The translations under genes were made by a program, and so were the position numbers. The notes below the pieces were generated by a model that had not been told where the DNA came from, made no database searches, and saw nothing but the letters and a program-made list of their open reading frames with translations. 64,000 nucleotides of DNA from assembly GCF_027579695.1 (NCBI RefSeq), contig NC_083570.1, positions 5,735,001 through 5,799,000 on the forward strand. Reading direction: 5' to 3'. This DNA comes from Neoarius graeffei (Eukaryota; Chordata; Actinopteri; Siluriformes; Ariidae). This document shows, one piece after another, positions 38,701 to 49,979 of the stretch. How positions within the stretch are numbered: position 1 is the stretch's first letter; each line of letters begins with the position of its first letter.

Positions 38701-39867
38701 ATTTCACTTTTGTGCGAAATGCATGGCCACGAAGACGGCGCAACTCCTCCTAGACTGTTCATAGGAATGTCACCAAAATTGATACACATCATCTACAGAC
38801 ATGGCTGACAAAAGTTACTAAATAAGTTTCACGTAGCTTAAACCGCTCAGAAGTTATACGTCAATCAATTTTTAATGCAAAATTTTACATGCTTAAAAAT
38901 TCATAACAAATCTTCTAATTGCTCAAAACTGCTCATACTTCACACGCAAATCCCTCATTGGGCTTCTGACATGTTCCCCATTTTCTGTGATATTTCGCCA
39001 CTGGGGGCGCTATTTTTGGGCAAACAATCCAATCTTTCCTCAAATTTGGTCAAACTTCACGGCCACCCTCTTACTACCGCCCATGTCATGTATACCACAT
39101 TTTGGGAATTTTCGTCCATGGGGGGCGCTGTTTTTGGCCGACGCAATTTCTCCAAAACGGGTTTTTGGTAAATAATTCCATAATGCTTTTCCTTCACACC
39201 ACTACCTTGTGATAGTGCGTTGCTGTTGTAGACACTTATTTCTCCAACTCATAATCGCTCATGTACAGCATAGCGCCACCTTCTGACATGGGAAAAACCA
39301 AAAAATTTATTCTTCAAAAATCTATCTCTCATCTTCTATTTACTCAATTGTCATCAAACTTCATACGCTAACTCTTCATAGCTCTCCTGACATATCCGCC
39401 AAATTTTGTGCACTTTCACCCCTGGGGGTGCTGGTTATGGCACAAATGATATTGCAGCTTCTGATTGGTCAAACTTGGCAAGCAGACTCTTTACGGTATT
39501 TCGCGGGGACGCATGCCCCCGCCCCCCCTGGCCGCTGGCGCGAGGGCCCGTCGAGGCCGCTTGCGGCTTTAATTATTATTATTATTATTATTCCTTAGTC
39601 GCGGTCGCTGTTCGGCCTTTTTTGGGGCACTTCCTGTGGACGAAAACGCGCATATTTTGGATCATTTTATCGGCATCCCCTACGCTACTCAGATCCAAAA
39701 CCCCAGATCTGGGCGGGGCTCTGGGCCTCTATAGCGCCCCCTAACGCCTTGAAAATTTTGCCTTTTTTCGAAGGCTCCTGGTTGCCATATAGTTTGTAGT
39801 ACTGGCATGCCATTTGGTAGACATATGTATCTCACTAAGCCGGACAAAAATGTAATGCCAATGCATT
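30650..39867. repeat. Four-copy homogenised block of about 2.26-2.41 kb
   Basis: Four two-unit repeats: 30650-33055 (1075+1331), 33056-35335 (1076+1204), 35336-37610 (1075+1200) and 37611-39867 (1077+1180). Diagnostic variants are ACCTTCTGACATG instead of ACCTACTGACATG, CTGACATGTTCCCCATTTTC, and a direct jump from CAGACTCTTTAC into GGTATTTCGCGGGGACG. Length differences lie almost wholly in the number of hairpin minirepeats and TTA triplets: two hairpins in the first copy, none in the others. Confidence 0.92.
32625..32777. repeat. Two hairpin minirepeats and a (TTA)n tract
   Basis: Hairpins 32625-32654 and 32685-32714 (60-bp period) precede about 15 TTA triplets (32732-32777). The other copies of this block lack the hairpins and have shorter TTA tracts near 35029, 37310 and 39572. 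Confidence 0.85.
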
Positions 39868-42537
39868 AGCCACGCCCAACAGGAAGTGAGGTAATTTCAC
39901 TTTTGTGCGAAATGCATGGCCACGAAGATGGCGCAACTCCTCCTAGACCGTTCATAGGAATGTCACCAAAATTGATACACATCATCTACAGACATGGCTG
40001 ACAAAAGTTACTAAATACGTTTCACGTCGGATAAACCGTTCAGAAGTTATACGTCAATCAATTTTCACTTCAAAATTTTACATGCTTAAAAATTCATAAC
40101 AAATCTTCTAATTGCTCAAAACTGCTCATACTTCACACGCAGATCACTCATGGGGCTTCTGACATGTTACCCAATTTCTGTCACATTTCGCCACTGGGGG
40201 CGCTATTTTTGGGCAAAAAATCCAATCTTTCCTCAAATTTGGTCAAACTTCACAGCCACCCTCTTACTACCTCCCATGTCGTGTATACCACATTTTGGGA
40301 ATTTTCGTCCATGGGGGGCGCTGTTCTTGGCCGACGCATTTGCTCCAAAACGGGTTTTTGGTAAATAATTCCATAATGCTTTTCCTTCACACCACTACCT
40401 TGTGATAGAACGTTGCTGTTGTGGACACTTATTTTTCCAACTCATAATCGCTCATGTACAGCATTGCGCCACCTACTGACATGGGAAAAACCAAAAAATT
40501 TATTCTTCAAAAATCTATATTTCATCTTCTATTTACTCAATTGTCATCAAACTTCATACGCAAACTCTTCATAGCTCACCTGACATATACGCCAAATTTT
40601 GTGCACTTTCGCCCCTGGGGGTGCTGGTTATGGCAGAAATGATATTGCAGCTTCTGATTTGTCAAACTTGGCAAGCAAACTCTTTCCAAGACCCTTATTG
40701 GGGCGCTTGCCATGGTCGACAATGCACGAAATTTGGCTCCTTTTTCTTAGACTGCCACCGCTACTGAGAACCAAAAGCCCAGATCCAGGCGGGCCTCAGG
40801 GCCTCTATAGCGCCCCCTAAATCGTTGTGATTTTGGCCTCCCGCGTTAAGGTGCCTGGTTGCCATGTAGTTTGTAGTAGTGGCATGCCATTTGGTACGCA
40901 TATGTATCTCACTAAGCCGGACAAAAATGTATTGCCAATGCATTAGCCACGCCCAACAGGAAGTGAGGTAATTTCACTTTTGTGCGGGATGCATGGCCAC
41001 GAAGACGGCGCAACTCCTCCTGGACCGTTCATAGGAATGTCACCAAAAATGATACATATCATCTACAGACAGGTCTGACAAAAGCTACTAAATACGTTTC
41101 ACGTCGGATAAACCGTTCAGAAGTTATACGTCAATCAATTTTCTCTTCAAAATTTTACATGCTTAAAAATTCATAACAAATCTTCTAATTGCTCAAAACT
41201 GCTCATACTTCACACGCACATCACGCATTGGGCTTCTGACATGTTACCCAATTTCTGTGATATTTCGCCACTGGGGGCGCTATTTTTGGGCAAAATTTCC
41301 AGTCTTTCCTCATATTTGATCAAACTTCACGGCCACCCTCTTACTACCTCCCATGTCATGTATACCACATTTTGGGAATTTTCGTCCATGGGGGGCGCTG
41401 TTTTTGGCCAACGCAGTTTCTAAAAAAAAAGGGTTTTTGGTAAATATTTCCATAATGCTTTTCCTTCACACCACTACCTTGTGATAGTACGTTGCTGTTG
41501 TAGACACTTATTTTCCCGTCTCATAATCGCTCATGTACAGCATAGCGCCACCTACTGACATGGGACAAACCAACAAATTTATTCTTCAAAAATCTATATC
41601 TCATCTTCTATTTACTCAATTGTCATCAAACTTCATACGCAAACTCTTCGTAGCTCACCTCACATTTACGCCAAATTTTGTGCACTTTCGCCCCTGGGGG
41701 TGCTGGTTATGGCAGAAATGGTATTGCAGCTTCTGATTTGTCAAGCTTGGCAAGCAAACTCTTTACAAGACCCTTTTTGGGGCGCTTGCCATGGTCGACT
41801 ACGCTCGACATTTTGCCCCTTTTTCTTGGACTGCCACCACTACTGAGAACCATTATTATTAGGCCCCGAGCACCGTACAGTGCGAGACCCTATTGTTGCC
41901 ATGTGTCCAATTCTGTGCTTTGTCGCCATTGTGGGTGTAATGTCTCTTGCCGAAGAAGCTGTGGAAGGTTTTTCATGGGGACGCATGCCCCCGCCCCCCT
42001 TGGCCGCTGGCGCGAGGGCCCGTCGAGGCCGCTTGCGGCTTTAATTATTATTAGGGCCCGAGCCCGAAAGGGCGAAGGCCCTATTGATCTTGTTCGGTTT
42101 TTTATTATTAGGGCCCGAGCCCGAAAGGGCGAAGGCCCTATTGATCTTGTTCGGTTTTTTATTATTATTCTTATTATTATTATTATTATTAGGGCCCGAG
42201 CCCGAAAGGGCGAAGGCCCTATTGATCTTGTTCGGTTTTTTATTATTATTATTATTATTCCTTAGTCGCGGTCGCTGTTCGGCCTTTTTTGGGGCACTTC
42301 CTGTGGACGAAAACGCGCATATTTTGGATCATTTTATCGGCATCCCCTACGCTACTCAGATCCAAAACCCCAGATCTGGGCGGGGCTCTGGGCCTCTATA
42401 GCGCCCCCTAACGCCTTGAAAATTTTGCCTTTTTTCGAAGGCTCCTGGTTGCCATATAGTTTGTCGTAGAGGAACGAAATTTGGTTCACATATGTATCTT
42501 ACTGAGACGAACAAAAAAAGTTCTATGAATGCATAGC
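39868..42537. repeat. Short unit plus long hybrid unit (1077+1593 bp)
   Basis: Short unit 39868-40944 reverts to the older ACCTACTGACATG type. Hybrid unit 40945-42537 uses the CACCGTACAGTG hairpin bridge (41861-41891), a GC block with TTTTTCATGGGGACGC, three GAAA-loop hairpins and the divergent GTGGACG tail end. Confidence 0.87.
42053..42220. repeat. Three GAAA-loop hairpin minirepeats in (TTA)n
   Basis: Hairpins at 42053-42082, 42110-42139 and 42191-42220 each carry the ATTGATCTTGTTCGG extension and are separated by runs of TTA. This is the densest minirepeat cluster in the array. Confidence 0.88.
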
Positions 42538-44513
42538 CACGCCCAACAGGAAGTGAGGTAATTTTACTTTTGTGCGAAATGCATGGCCACGAAGACGGCG
42601 CAACTCCTCCTAGACCGTTCATGGGAATGTCACCAAAATTGATACACATCATCTACAGACATGGCTGACAAAAGTTACTAAATACGTTTCACGTAGGATA
42701 AAACGTTCAGAAGTTATACGTCAATCAATTTTCACTTCAAAATTTTACATGCTAAAAAATTCATAACAAATCTTCTAATTGCTCAAAACTGCTCATACTT
42801 CACACGCAAATCACTCATTGGGCTTCTGACATGTTACCCAATTTCTGTGATATTTCGCCACTGGGGGCGCTATTTTTGGGCAAAAAATCCAATCTTTCCT
42901 CAAATTTGGTCAAACTTCATGGCCACCCTCTTTCTACCTCCCATGTCATGTATACCGCATTTTGGGAATTTTCGTCCATGGGGGGCGCTGTTTTTGGCCG
43001 ACGCAATTGCTCCAAAACGGGTTTTTGGTAAATAATTCCATAATGCTTTTCCTTCACACCACTACCTTGTGATAGTGCGTTCCTGTTGTAGACACTTATT
43101 TTTCCAACTCATAATCGCTCATGTACAGCATAGCGCCACCTTCTGACATGGGAAAAACCAAAAAATTTATTCTTCAAAAATCTATATCTCATCTTCTATT
43201 TACTCAATTGTCATCAAACTTCATACGCAAACTCTTCATGGCTCACCTGACATGTCCGCCAAATTTTGTGCACTTTCGCCCCTGGGGGTGCTGGTTATGG
43301 CGGAAATGATATTGCAGCTTCTGATTTGTCAAACTTGGCAAGCAAACTCTTTTCAAGACCCTTATTGGGGCGCTTGCCATGGTCGACAACGCACGAAATT
43401 TGGCTCCTTTTTCTTAGACTGCCACCGCTACTGAGAACCAAAAGCCCAGATCCAGCCGGGCCTCAGGGCCTCTATAGCGCCCCCTAACTCGTTGTGATTT
43501 TGGCCTCCCGCTTTAAGGTGCCTGGTTGCCATGTAGTTTGTAGGAGTGGCATGCCATTTGGTACGCATATGTATCTCACTAAGCCGGACAAAAATGTAAT
43601 GCCAATGCATTAGCCACGCCCAACAGGAAGTGAGGTAATTTCACTTTTGTGCGAACTGCATGGCCACGAAGACGGCGCAACTCCTCCTAGACTGTTCATA
43701 GGAATGTCACCAAAATTGATACACATCATCTACAGACATGGCTGACAAAAGTTACTAAATAAGTTTCACATAGCTTAAACCGCTCAGAAGTTATACGTCA
43801 ATCAATTTTTAATGCAAAATTTTACATGCTTAAAAATTCATAACAAATCTTCTAATTGCTCAAAACTGCTCATACTTCACACGCAAATCCCTCATTGGGC
43901 TTCTGACATGTTCCCCATTTTCTGTGATATTTCGCCACTGGGGGCGCTATTTTTGGGCAAACAATCCAATCTTTCCTCAAATTTGGTCAAACTTCACGGC
44001 CACCCTCTTACTACCGCCCATGTCATGTATACCACATTTTGGGAATTTTCGTCCATGGGGGGCGCTGTTTTTGGCCGACGCAATTTCTCCAAAACGGGTT
44101 TTTGGTAAATAATTCCATAATGCTTTTCCTTCACACCACTACCTTGTGATAGTGCGTTGCTGTTGTAGACACTTATTTCTCCAACTCATAATCGCTCATG
44201 TACAGCATAGCGCCACCTTCTGACATGGGAAAAACCAAAAAATTTATTCTTCAAAAATCTATCTCTCATCTTCTATTTACTCAATTGTCATCATACTTCA
44301 TACGCAAACTCTTCATAGCTCTCCTGACATATCCGCCAAATTTTGTGCACTTTCACCCCTGGGGGTGCTGGTTATGGCACAAATGATATTGCAGCTTCTG
44401 ATTGGTCAAACTTGGCAAGCAGACTCTTTACGGTATTTCGCGGGGACGCATGCCCCCGCCCCCCCTGGCCGCTGGCGCGAGGGCCCGTCGAGGCCGCTTG
44501 CGGCTTTAATTAT
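42538..44513. repeat. Last short unit and truncated final unit
   Basis: Unit 42538-43611 (1074 bp) and the partial unit from 43612 belong to the same sequence type as 30650-39867. The last unit ends inside the GC block at GCGGCTTTAATTATTC, where internal copies start their (TTA)n or pyrimidine tract. Unrelated AT-rich DNA follows at once. Confidence 0.9.
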
Positions 44514-45060
44514 TCTTTTTTGTTTTATTAATTTTATAGGCCTAGTTATTCTGCTTAATTTAGTTTTGTCTACATCCATGTATTTTCTTCATCTGTTATC
44601 CTGATTTTTGTGGATTTGTTAGATTGTACCTGTTTTATATACTTCAATTAAAAAAAAAAAGTTATGCTCTGATGCATGGCTGAATGTAACATGAGAAGAG
44701 AAAATGGAGAATGGATTGCGTCATTCTTATTTACTAGTTTATGAGTTCAGTTTCTGCACTACATTACACACATTCATATTAGTCTTACAGTTACATCGAC
44801 TTTTTTTGTTTAAATAATACTTAATGAGATTAATGTTTATTGTTAATGATTAATTTAGGCCAATGCTCGATTTTGGTTGTTTAAAATACCTAAGGGGTGC
44901 TGGGTAAACTAGGTCTCTGACTTGCCTCAGTTGACCAAAGAGAGCTGTTTTTCCTGATTTCCTTCGCATATTCAAGAACATCATTCGGCTTAGGTGTTTA
45001 CATTCTCACCCATCTCTGCTTTCTAGTGGGAGTGAAACTATATAAACATCTGATAAAAAC

Positions 45061-45160
45061 CCGCCGAACTAACGTCGAACCCGCCCAATTTTTGTCAACC
45101 AGCCCAAGCCATTTTTCACCCGCAAAGTAGAATTCAAAACCACCCAATCTGGCAACACTG
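45061..45160 (-). mobile_element. Probable DNA-transposon terminus ending ...CTGGCAACACTG
   Basis: On the - strand the sequence starts CAGTGTTGCCAGATTGGG, continues with GGTGGTTTTG, and further in has CCGCC-rich stretches. CAGTGTTGCCAGATTGGG is a start I recognise from widespread vertebrate DNA transposons. The partner terminus was not found, so boundaries are given only for the visible end. Confidence 0.4.
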
Positions 45161-45868
45161 CCGACTGACGCTCGCGCCGTATCCAGAGCCATAGAGATCT
45201 ACCGATCGCTCTGCCGGATCCAACTGACGGATTTTCAAAAAAGAAGGCGCGCGCACAGTTGTCATTGGCCAGTTTTCTTGATGAGAGCCACTTCAACCAA
45301 TCACATTCAAAGCAACGTGGTGTCTTTTTCTTTATCGAGAAAAGATGATAAAGAAATTTTTATTTGTAGGCTGATCAGTTCCATAATCATCTCTCTCTCT
45401 GTCACACACTATATACTGAATTATGTGTAAAGCACTAAATAAACAAAGGCGAGTTGACTTCACTTAATTTAAGCAAAATATCAAACGCATCAATATTTTA
45501 CTCGCATTCCAGAATCTGGACATCATTTAGGTTTTCATGGCGCTGTCATTTTCACTGTGCTGAACAGCACATAAAGGGCTATTCCAGTTCAATGCAACAC
45601 AATAGATAGACATTATTTTAATCTACATTGGAATTTATAAATGCTAACCCACTCATAACTTTTTATTTCATCATCTGAATTCAAGCTTTACCCATCCACA
45701 AGTTTACCGATTGCACGTGAGCGTGCCACTGCCCTGTTTTTGACCGCCCCTTCCCCCGCACGTGACGCTGCCAGACAGCGCCGACAGCCAATCGGAAGAC
45801 GTGCCAGATCTGGCTCCGCCCTCCAGAGAGAGCCTGACCGACGCTAAGAAGCGAAGAAACAAAGCCAA

Positions 45869-46228
45869 GTGTATGGAGCACTTGCATGTGACGTCACAGC
45901 CGATCCAGATTGTGACAGACGCCATCTTGTCGGTCAAACGCCATATTTCTGCCTTCTACTTCTACCTTTTCTTCTGGAAAACCCTACTATATACAATTCT
46001 ACTACAACGACTGCGGCTACAAGCTCTCCCTACCTGTGCACGGTTTTTATGTTTTTTGTGTGTATTTTTGCATGTTGTTCGTCTGTACCGGACTTCAATA
46101 TCCACTACAACCGTATGGACTTACTGGACATTGGTTTCCAGCAGAAGATGACGGTTTGTAGCGATTTCCATCGCATGCACATCATTCCGGACGAGATAGC
46201 GAGACCAGAATATCCTGATATTAAGTGA
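45869..46228 (+). pseudogene. Possible LINE-like coding remnant
   Basis: A 119-codon frame ends with HIIPDEIARPEYPDIK. Segments of the IPDEIARP kind occur near the start of fish LINE reading frames, just ahead of the endonuclease domain. No endonuclease or reverse transcriptase sequence follows; the next 300 bp are AT-rich and then the Tc1 element begins. The start is not informative because an overlapping frame from 45762 is equally open. This could be a 5' LINE fragment or chance. Confidence 0.25.
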
Positions 46229-46516
46229 ACAGACGTCAGAGATTGTTGAAGTTGAGGAAACGGTGATTAATATCCTACAAAAAATGTGTGAATACTAAAT
46301 ACATTAGATATAAACAGCTTAACGTTTTTCTATCGGCTACAACCACCAATCTGTTGCAATGGATAGGGTAAATTCAGGTAAAGTGGGACACTTTTTTAAA
46401 TAAAATGCGGTTTTAACAATCTAAATCCATTATAATGATTCAAATGTGTGTATGTTTTCTTTAAATAGATTGTTAAGAACATATCAAAGGGGAGATTAAT
46501 CTAGTCAGTGAATTTA

Positions 46517-46722
46517 CAGTGGGGAAAACAAGTATTTGATCCCTTGCTGATTTTGTTGGTTTGGCCACTAATAAAGACTCGATCAGTCTGTAATATTAAT
46601 GGTAGGTGTAGTCTAACATGCTAAGACAGAATATCACAAAGAAAATCAAGAAATTGACTTTAAAGAATTTGTATTAATTTATTTGCATTTTATTGAGGAA
46701 AATAAGTATTTGAACCCTCTTG
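46517..46722 (+). repeat. Tc1 left inverted repeat with outer and inner direct repeats
   Basis: The outer transposase-binding-type repeat begins at 46517. The inner one is at 46693-46722, about 176 bp further in. Confidence 0.88.
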
Positions 46723-46732
46723 CCAAAAGGAC

Positions 46733-47869
<1,137 letters not shown>

Positions 47870-47907
47870 CTAACTTGTCTGTATTAACAAGAACTCTTGA
47901 TGGTTAC

Positions 47908-48111
47908 TAGGGGATCAAATACTTCTTTTTCTCAATAAAATACAAATAAATTAATATAGATATTTAAAAGTTATTTTCTGGATTTTCTTTTTGATATTCT
48001 GTCTCCGCATGTTAGAATACACCTGCCATTAAAATTACAGACTGATCAAGTCTTTCTTAGTGGGTAAACCAACAAAATCAGCAAGGGATCAAATACTTGT
48101 TTTCCCCACTG
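47908..48111 (-). repeat. Tc1 right inverted repeat with inner and outer direct repeats
   Basis: The inner repeat is at 47908-47936 and the outer ends at 48111. It mirrors the left arm with a few substitutions. Confidence 0.88.
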
Positions 48112-48113
48112 TA

Positions 48114-48732
48114 TAAGAGCCTTTTACATACTTCAACACAATGTGACCCCCCCCTTCAGCAAAGCTGATGTATTCAGGTGGAGTGGGGCACTTTGTTTGG
48201 TATGTAGGACAATGTGTGATGACCATATATTGACCACAAACATTTTTTTTTGTTTTAAAGCATATCAAAACATTTATTTATAACAAATTAATGTCAAACA
48301 TAAAAAAATATAACAATGTAGTAAATAAATAAACTAGTAAATAAATAAAAAAGGTAGTATATGAATAAACATTTAATAACAATATATATAATATTAGCAT
48401 ACAACATGACTCTTGAAACCACTTATCACACTTACAGCAGGCACCCATTCCTCCATTGCCTTTCGGTCACTTGCATCCCCCATACACCCCCTTGCAGACA
48501 GTATAATAATAATAGGATGTCTTTGATCTCGCGCTTATCTCACCACTCCAAGATGGCGACCGTATTTCTCGTGTCAGAACAGCCAACGCTCCATCTACGT
48601 AATAATAGGATGTCTATGGTCCCCACAGCGAGCCTGTAGCCTCCGCCATTGTTGACGTGCTCTACTTCCGCTCGTTTGAGGCCTTAACCTTTGACCTTTC
48701 CCCACAGTCCACCTTGAGCTAACAGTCACGGA
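48114..48732. other. AT-rich spacer with a 16-bp direct repeat
   Basis: There is no gene. A TAAATAAATAAA-rich stretch lies at 48318-48364. TAATAATAGGATGTCT occurs at 48507-48522 and again at 48600-48615, enclosing 77 bp of higher GC content. Confidence 0.6.
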
Positions 48733-48939
48733 TAGTGTTGCCACCTGTCCCGCTTTTTCCTGATTGTCCCGGATTTTCATGGTCTGTCCTGGAAAAAAAA
48801 AAAAATCCAGGACACTGAATGTCCCGTTTTTTTGTACATGATGGGCAAAATGTGTATTTCAACTTGCGAGCCAGCTGAGAACCAGTTTGCTTTTCCATAG
48901 CTTGCCCGTGTTAAACGCCGCTAAGCGGAGCCACGTCAT

Positions 48940-49013
48940 CACGTCGCTGAATACGTCATTACGTCGCTGTATACGTCACTTACGTCGCTGTATATGTCAG
49001 TTACGGCGCTACG
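48940..49013. repeat. Short tandem repeat with TACGTCA motifs
   Basis: About four copies of a 20-22 bp unit (ACGTCGCTGTATACGTCACT) lie near the left end of the hAT element. The core TACGTCA/TGACGTA resembles a CRE site. In hAT elements, clustered subterminal motifs commonly bind transposase, so either reading is possible. Confidence 0.65.
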
Positions 49014-49065
49014 TTTACATAAACCTTGGCGCGAATATCAAAGCAAAAACACGGAAGAAGCAGCA

Positions 49066-49105
49066 GGAACAACAACAACAACAATAATAATAATAATAAT
49101 AATAA
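49066..49105. repeat. Compound microsatellite (CAA)n(TAA)n
   Basis: AACAACAACAACAA passes directly into about eight AAT triplets. It is likely a copy-number-variable site. Confidence 0.85.
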
Positions 49106-49297
49106 TGGATAACTTCGTGTTTGTACAGCTGCTGCTTCTCGGCGCTTAAAAATGGCGATCTTTCGCGGTCTTGTTGTTGGTCTTAACAACTCCGCCCCCC
49201 CCACTGACGTAAGCGGTTCTTTCCTCTGGCCCAGCAGAGAGTTGGTGCTAGCCTGGAACCGGCTTGGACTGATAAAAGAAACAGACTCTCTGTTGCA

Positions 49298-49462
49298 ATG
49301 GTGAAGGCTGAGCTTCAAGTCAGGCTAAACTTTCAGTTGTCCTGTACTGAGTTCAAGACATTCATTGAAAATCAGCCAGGACTCATAGCAGCAGCAAAGA
49401 AGAACACCAAATATAAATGGAAGATTACACTATTTCATTTAATTCACCAAAACCTTACCTAA
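49298..49462 (+). pseudogene. C-terminal fragment of a hAT-type transposase frame
   Basis: The frame reads MVKAELQVRLNFQLSCTEF, then PGLIAAAKKNTKYKWK, to a stop at 49460-49462. The CTEF(x)n and PGL-plus-basic-tail pattern resembles the very C-terminus of hAT transposases, which fits the surrounding element. The catalytic region is absent, so it is a relic. Its last codons form the left arm and loop of the first hairpin (49382-49505), so hairpin formation disturbed sequence just after this frame's end. Assignment rests on motif resemblance only. Confidence 0.4.
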
Positions 49463-49505
49463 TCTTCCATTTATATTTGGTGTTTTTCTTTGCTGCTGCT
49501 ATGAG
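49382..49505. repeat. Hairpin 1: 46-bp arms, 32-nt loop
   Basis: The left arm 49382-49427 pairs with 49460-49505 with one mismatch seen. The loop 49428-49459 begins CACTATTTCATTTAATTC. Confidence 0.93.
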
Positions 49506-49510
49506 AACCT

Positions 49511-49738
49511 CTGTGCCTCTGCTGCTCTTGGCTAAACAAATACATAGGAGGACATGTAACTGATATAACTGGGCACATACAGTACATACAGGAGTATGTA
49601 CGACACTACACTAGTTCATTTAATTCACCAAAACCTTACCTAGTGTCGTACATACTCCTGTATGTACTGTATGTGCCCAGTTATATCAGTTACATGTCCT
49701 CCTATGTATTTGTTTAGCCAAGAGCAGCAGAGGCACAG
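49511..49738. repeat. Hairpin 2: 98-bp arms, 32-nt loop
   Basis: The left arm 49511-49608 pairs with 49641-49738 essentially perfectly. The loop 49609-49640 begins CACTAGTTCATTTAATTC and differs from the loop of hairpin 1 at a single base. The arms are unrelated to those of hairpin 1, and only 5 bp separate the two hairpins. Confidence 0.93.
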
Positions 49739-49979
49739 GCAAGCACAAGCAAAGCACACACCACACTCTAAGCAATCAGGTAAGCTGTTTGACACTACAC
49801 CTTACATTGTTACATTCAGGTATTCTTAGATACAATGAAAAATTAGATTATTTATTTTTATTCCACATAAGCAAACAAACAGAACTTAATTATGTATTCC
49901 CCTTTTACCTGTGCCCACTACTGCCCCCAGGTGTCCACAACCAAAAACTGTTGGAAATAAACCAAAATAATGAAGACCT

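Larger units (their letters stand above)
1..44513. repeat. Complex tandem satellite array with alternating short and long units
   Basis: The recurring anchor GCCACGCCCAACAGG falls near 1064, 3261, 4338, 5928, 7005, 9558, 10635, 12068, 13720, 15372, 16449, 18186, 19263, 20665, 21742, 23197, 24274, 25385 (truncated left flank), 26463, 27921, 28998, 30650, 31725, 33056, 34132, 35336, 36411, 37611, 38688, 39868, 40945, 42538 and 43612. Fifteen intervals are 1074-1078 bp; the others range from 1111 to 2553 bp. Every unit has a common part of about 550-600 bp after the anchor. It then takes either a short tail (CAATTGTCATCAAACTTCAT, later GCCATGGTCGAC) or a long tail (CTTGATCAAACTTGATACGC, the GC-rich block, a pyrimidine tract, GCCATGGGCGAAAACGC). 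Both tails end in TATAGCGCCCCCTAA. The array starts before the window and stops at 44513. Short reading frames of 60-130 codons recur but shift and break between units, so I treat it as non-coding. Confidence 0.95.
44514..46516. other. AT-rich non-array DNA, with no confident gene
   Basis: Sequence beyond the satellite edge. It contains an A-run at 44648, a possible transposon end at 45160, a CT microsatellite-like stretch at 45391-45402 and a weak coding remnant at 45.9-46.2 kb. No open frame here shows a domain I can name with confidence. Confidence 0.6.

Noticed and set aside
42084..42401. Hydrophobic leucine/isoleucine-rich frame resembling a membrane protein
   Set aside because: It is a translation of TTA runs and hairpin minirepeats.
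1..44513. Assembly artefact as the sole explanation for near-identical blocks
   Set aside because: Blocks differ by distinct substitutions, tract lengths and a deletion, and nested variants give a consistent growth order. Single boundaries could still be collapsed or expanded.
44998..45296. Two overlapping - strand frames of 64 and 75 codons
   Set aside because: They overlap in different frames across a probable transposon terminus, with no domain or splice support.
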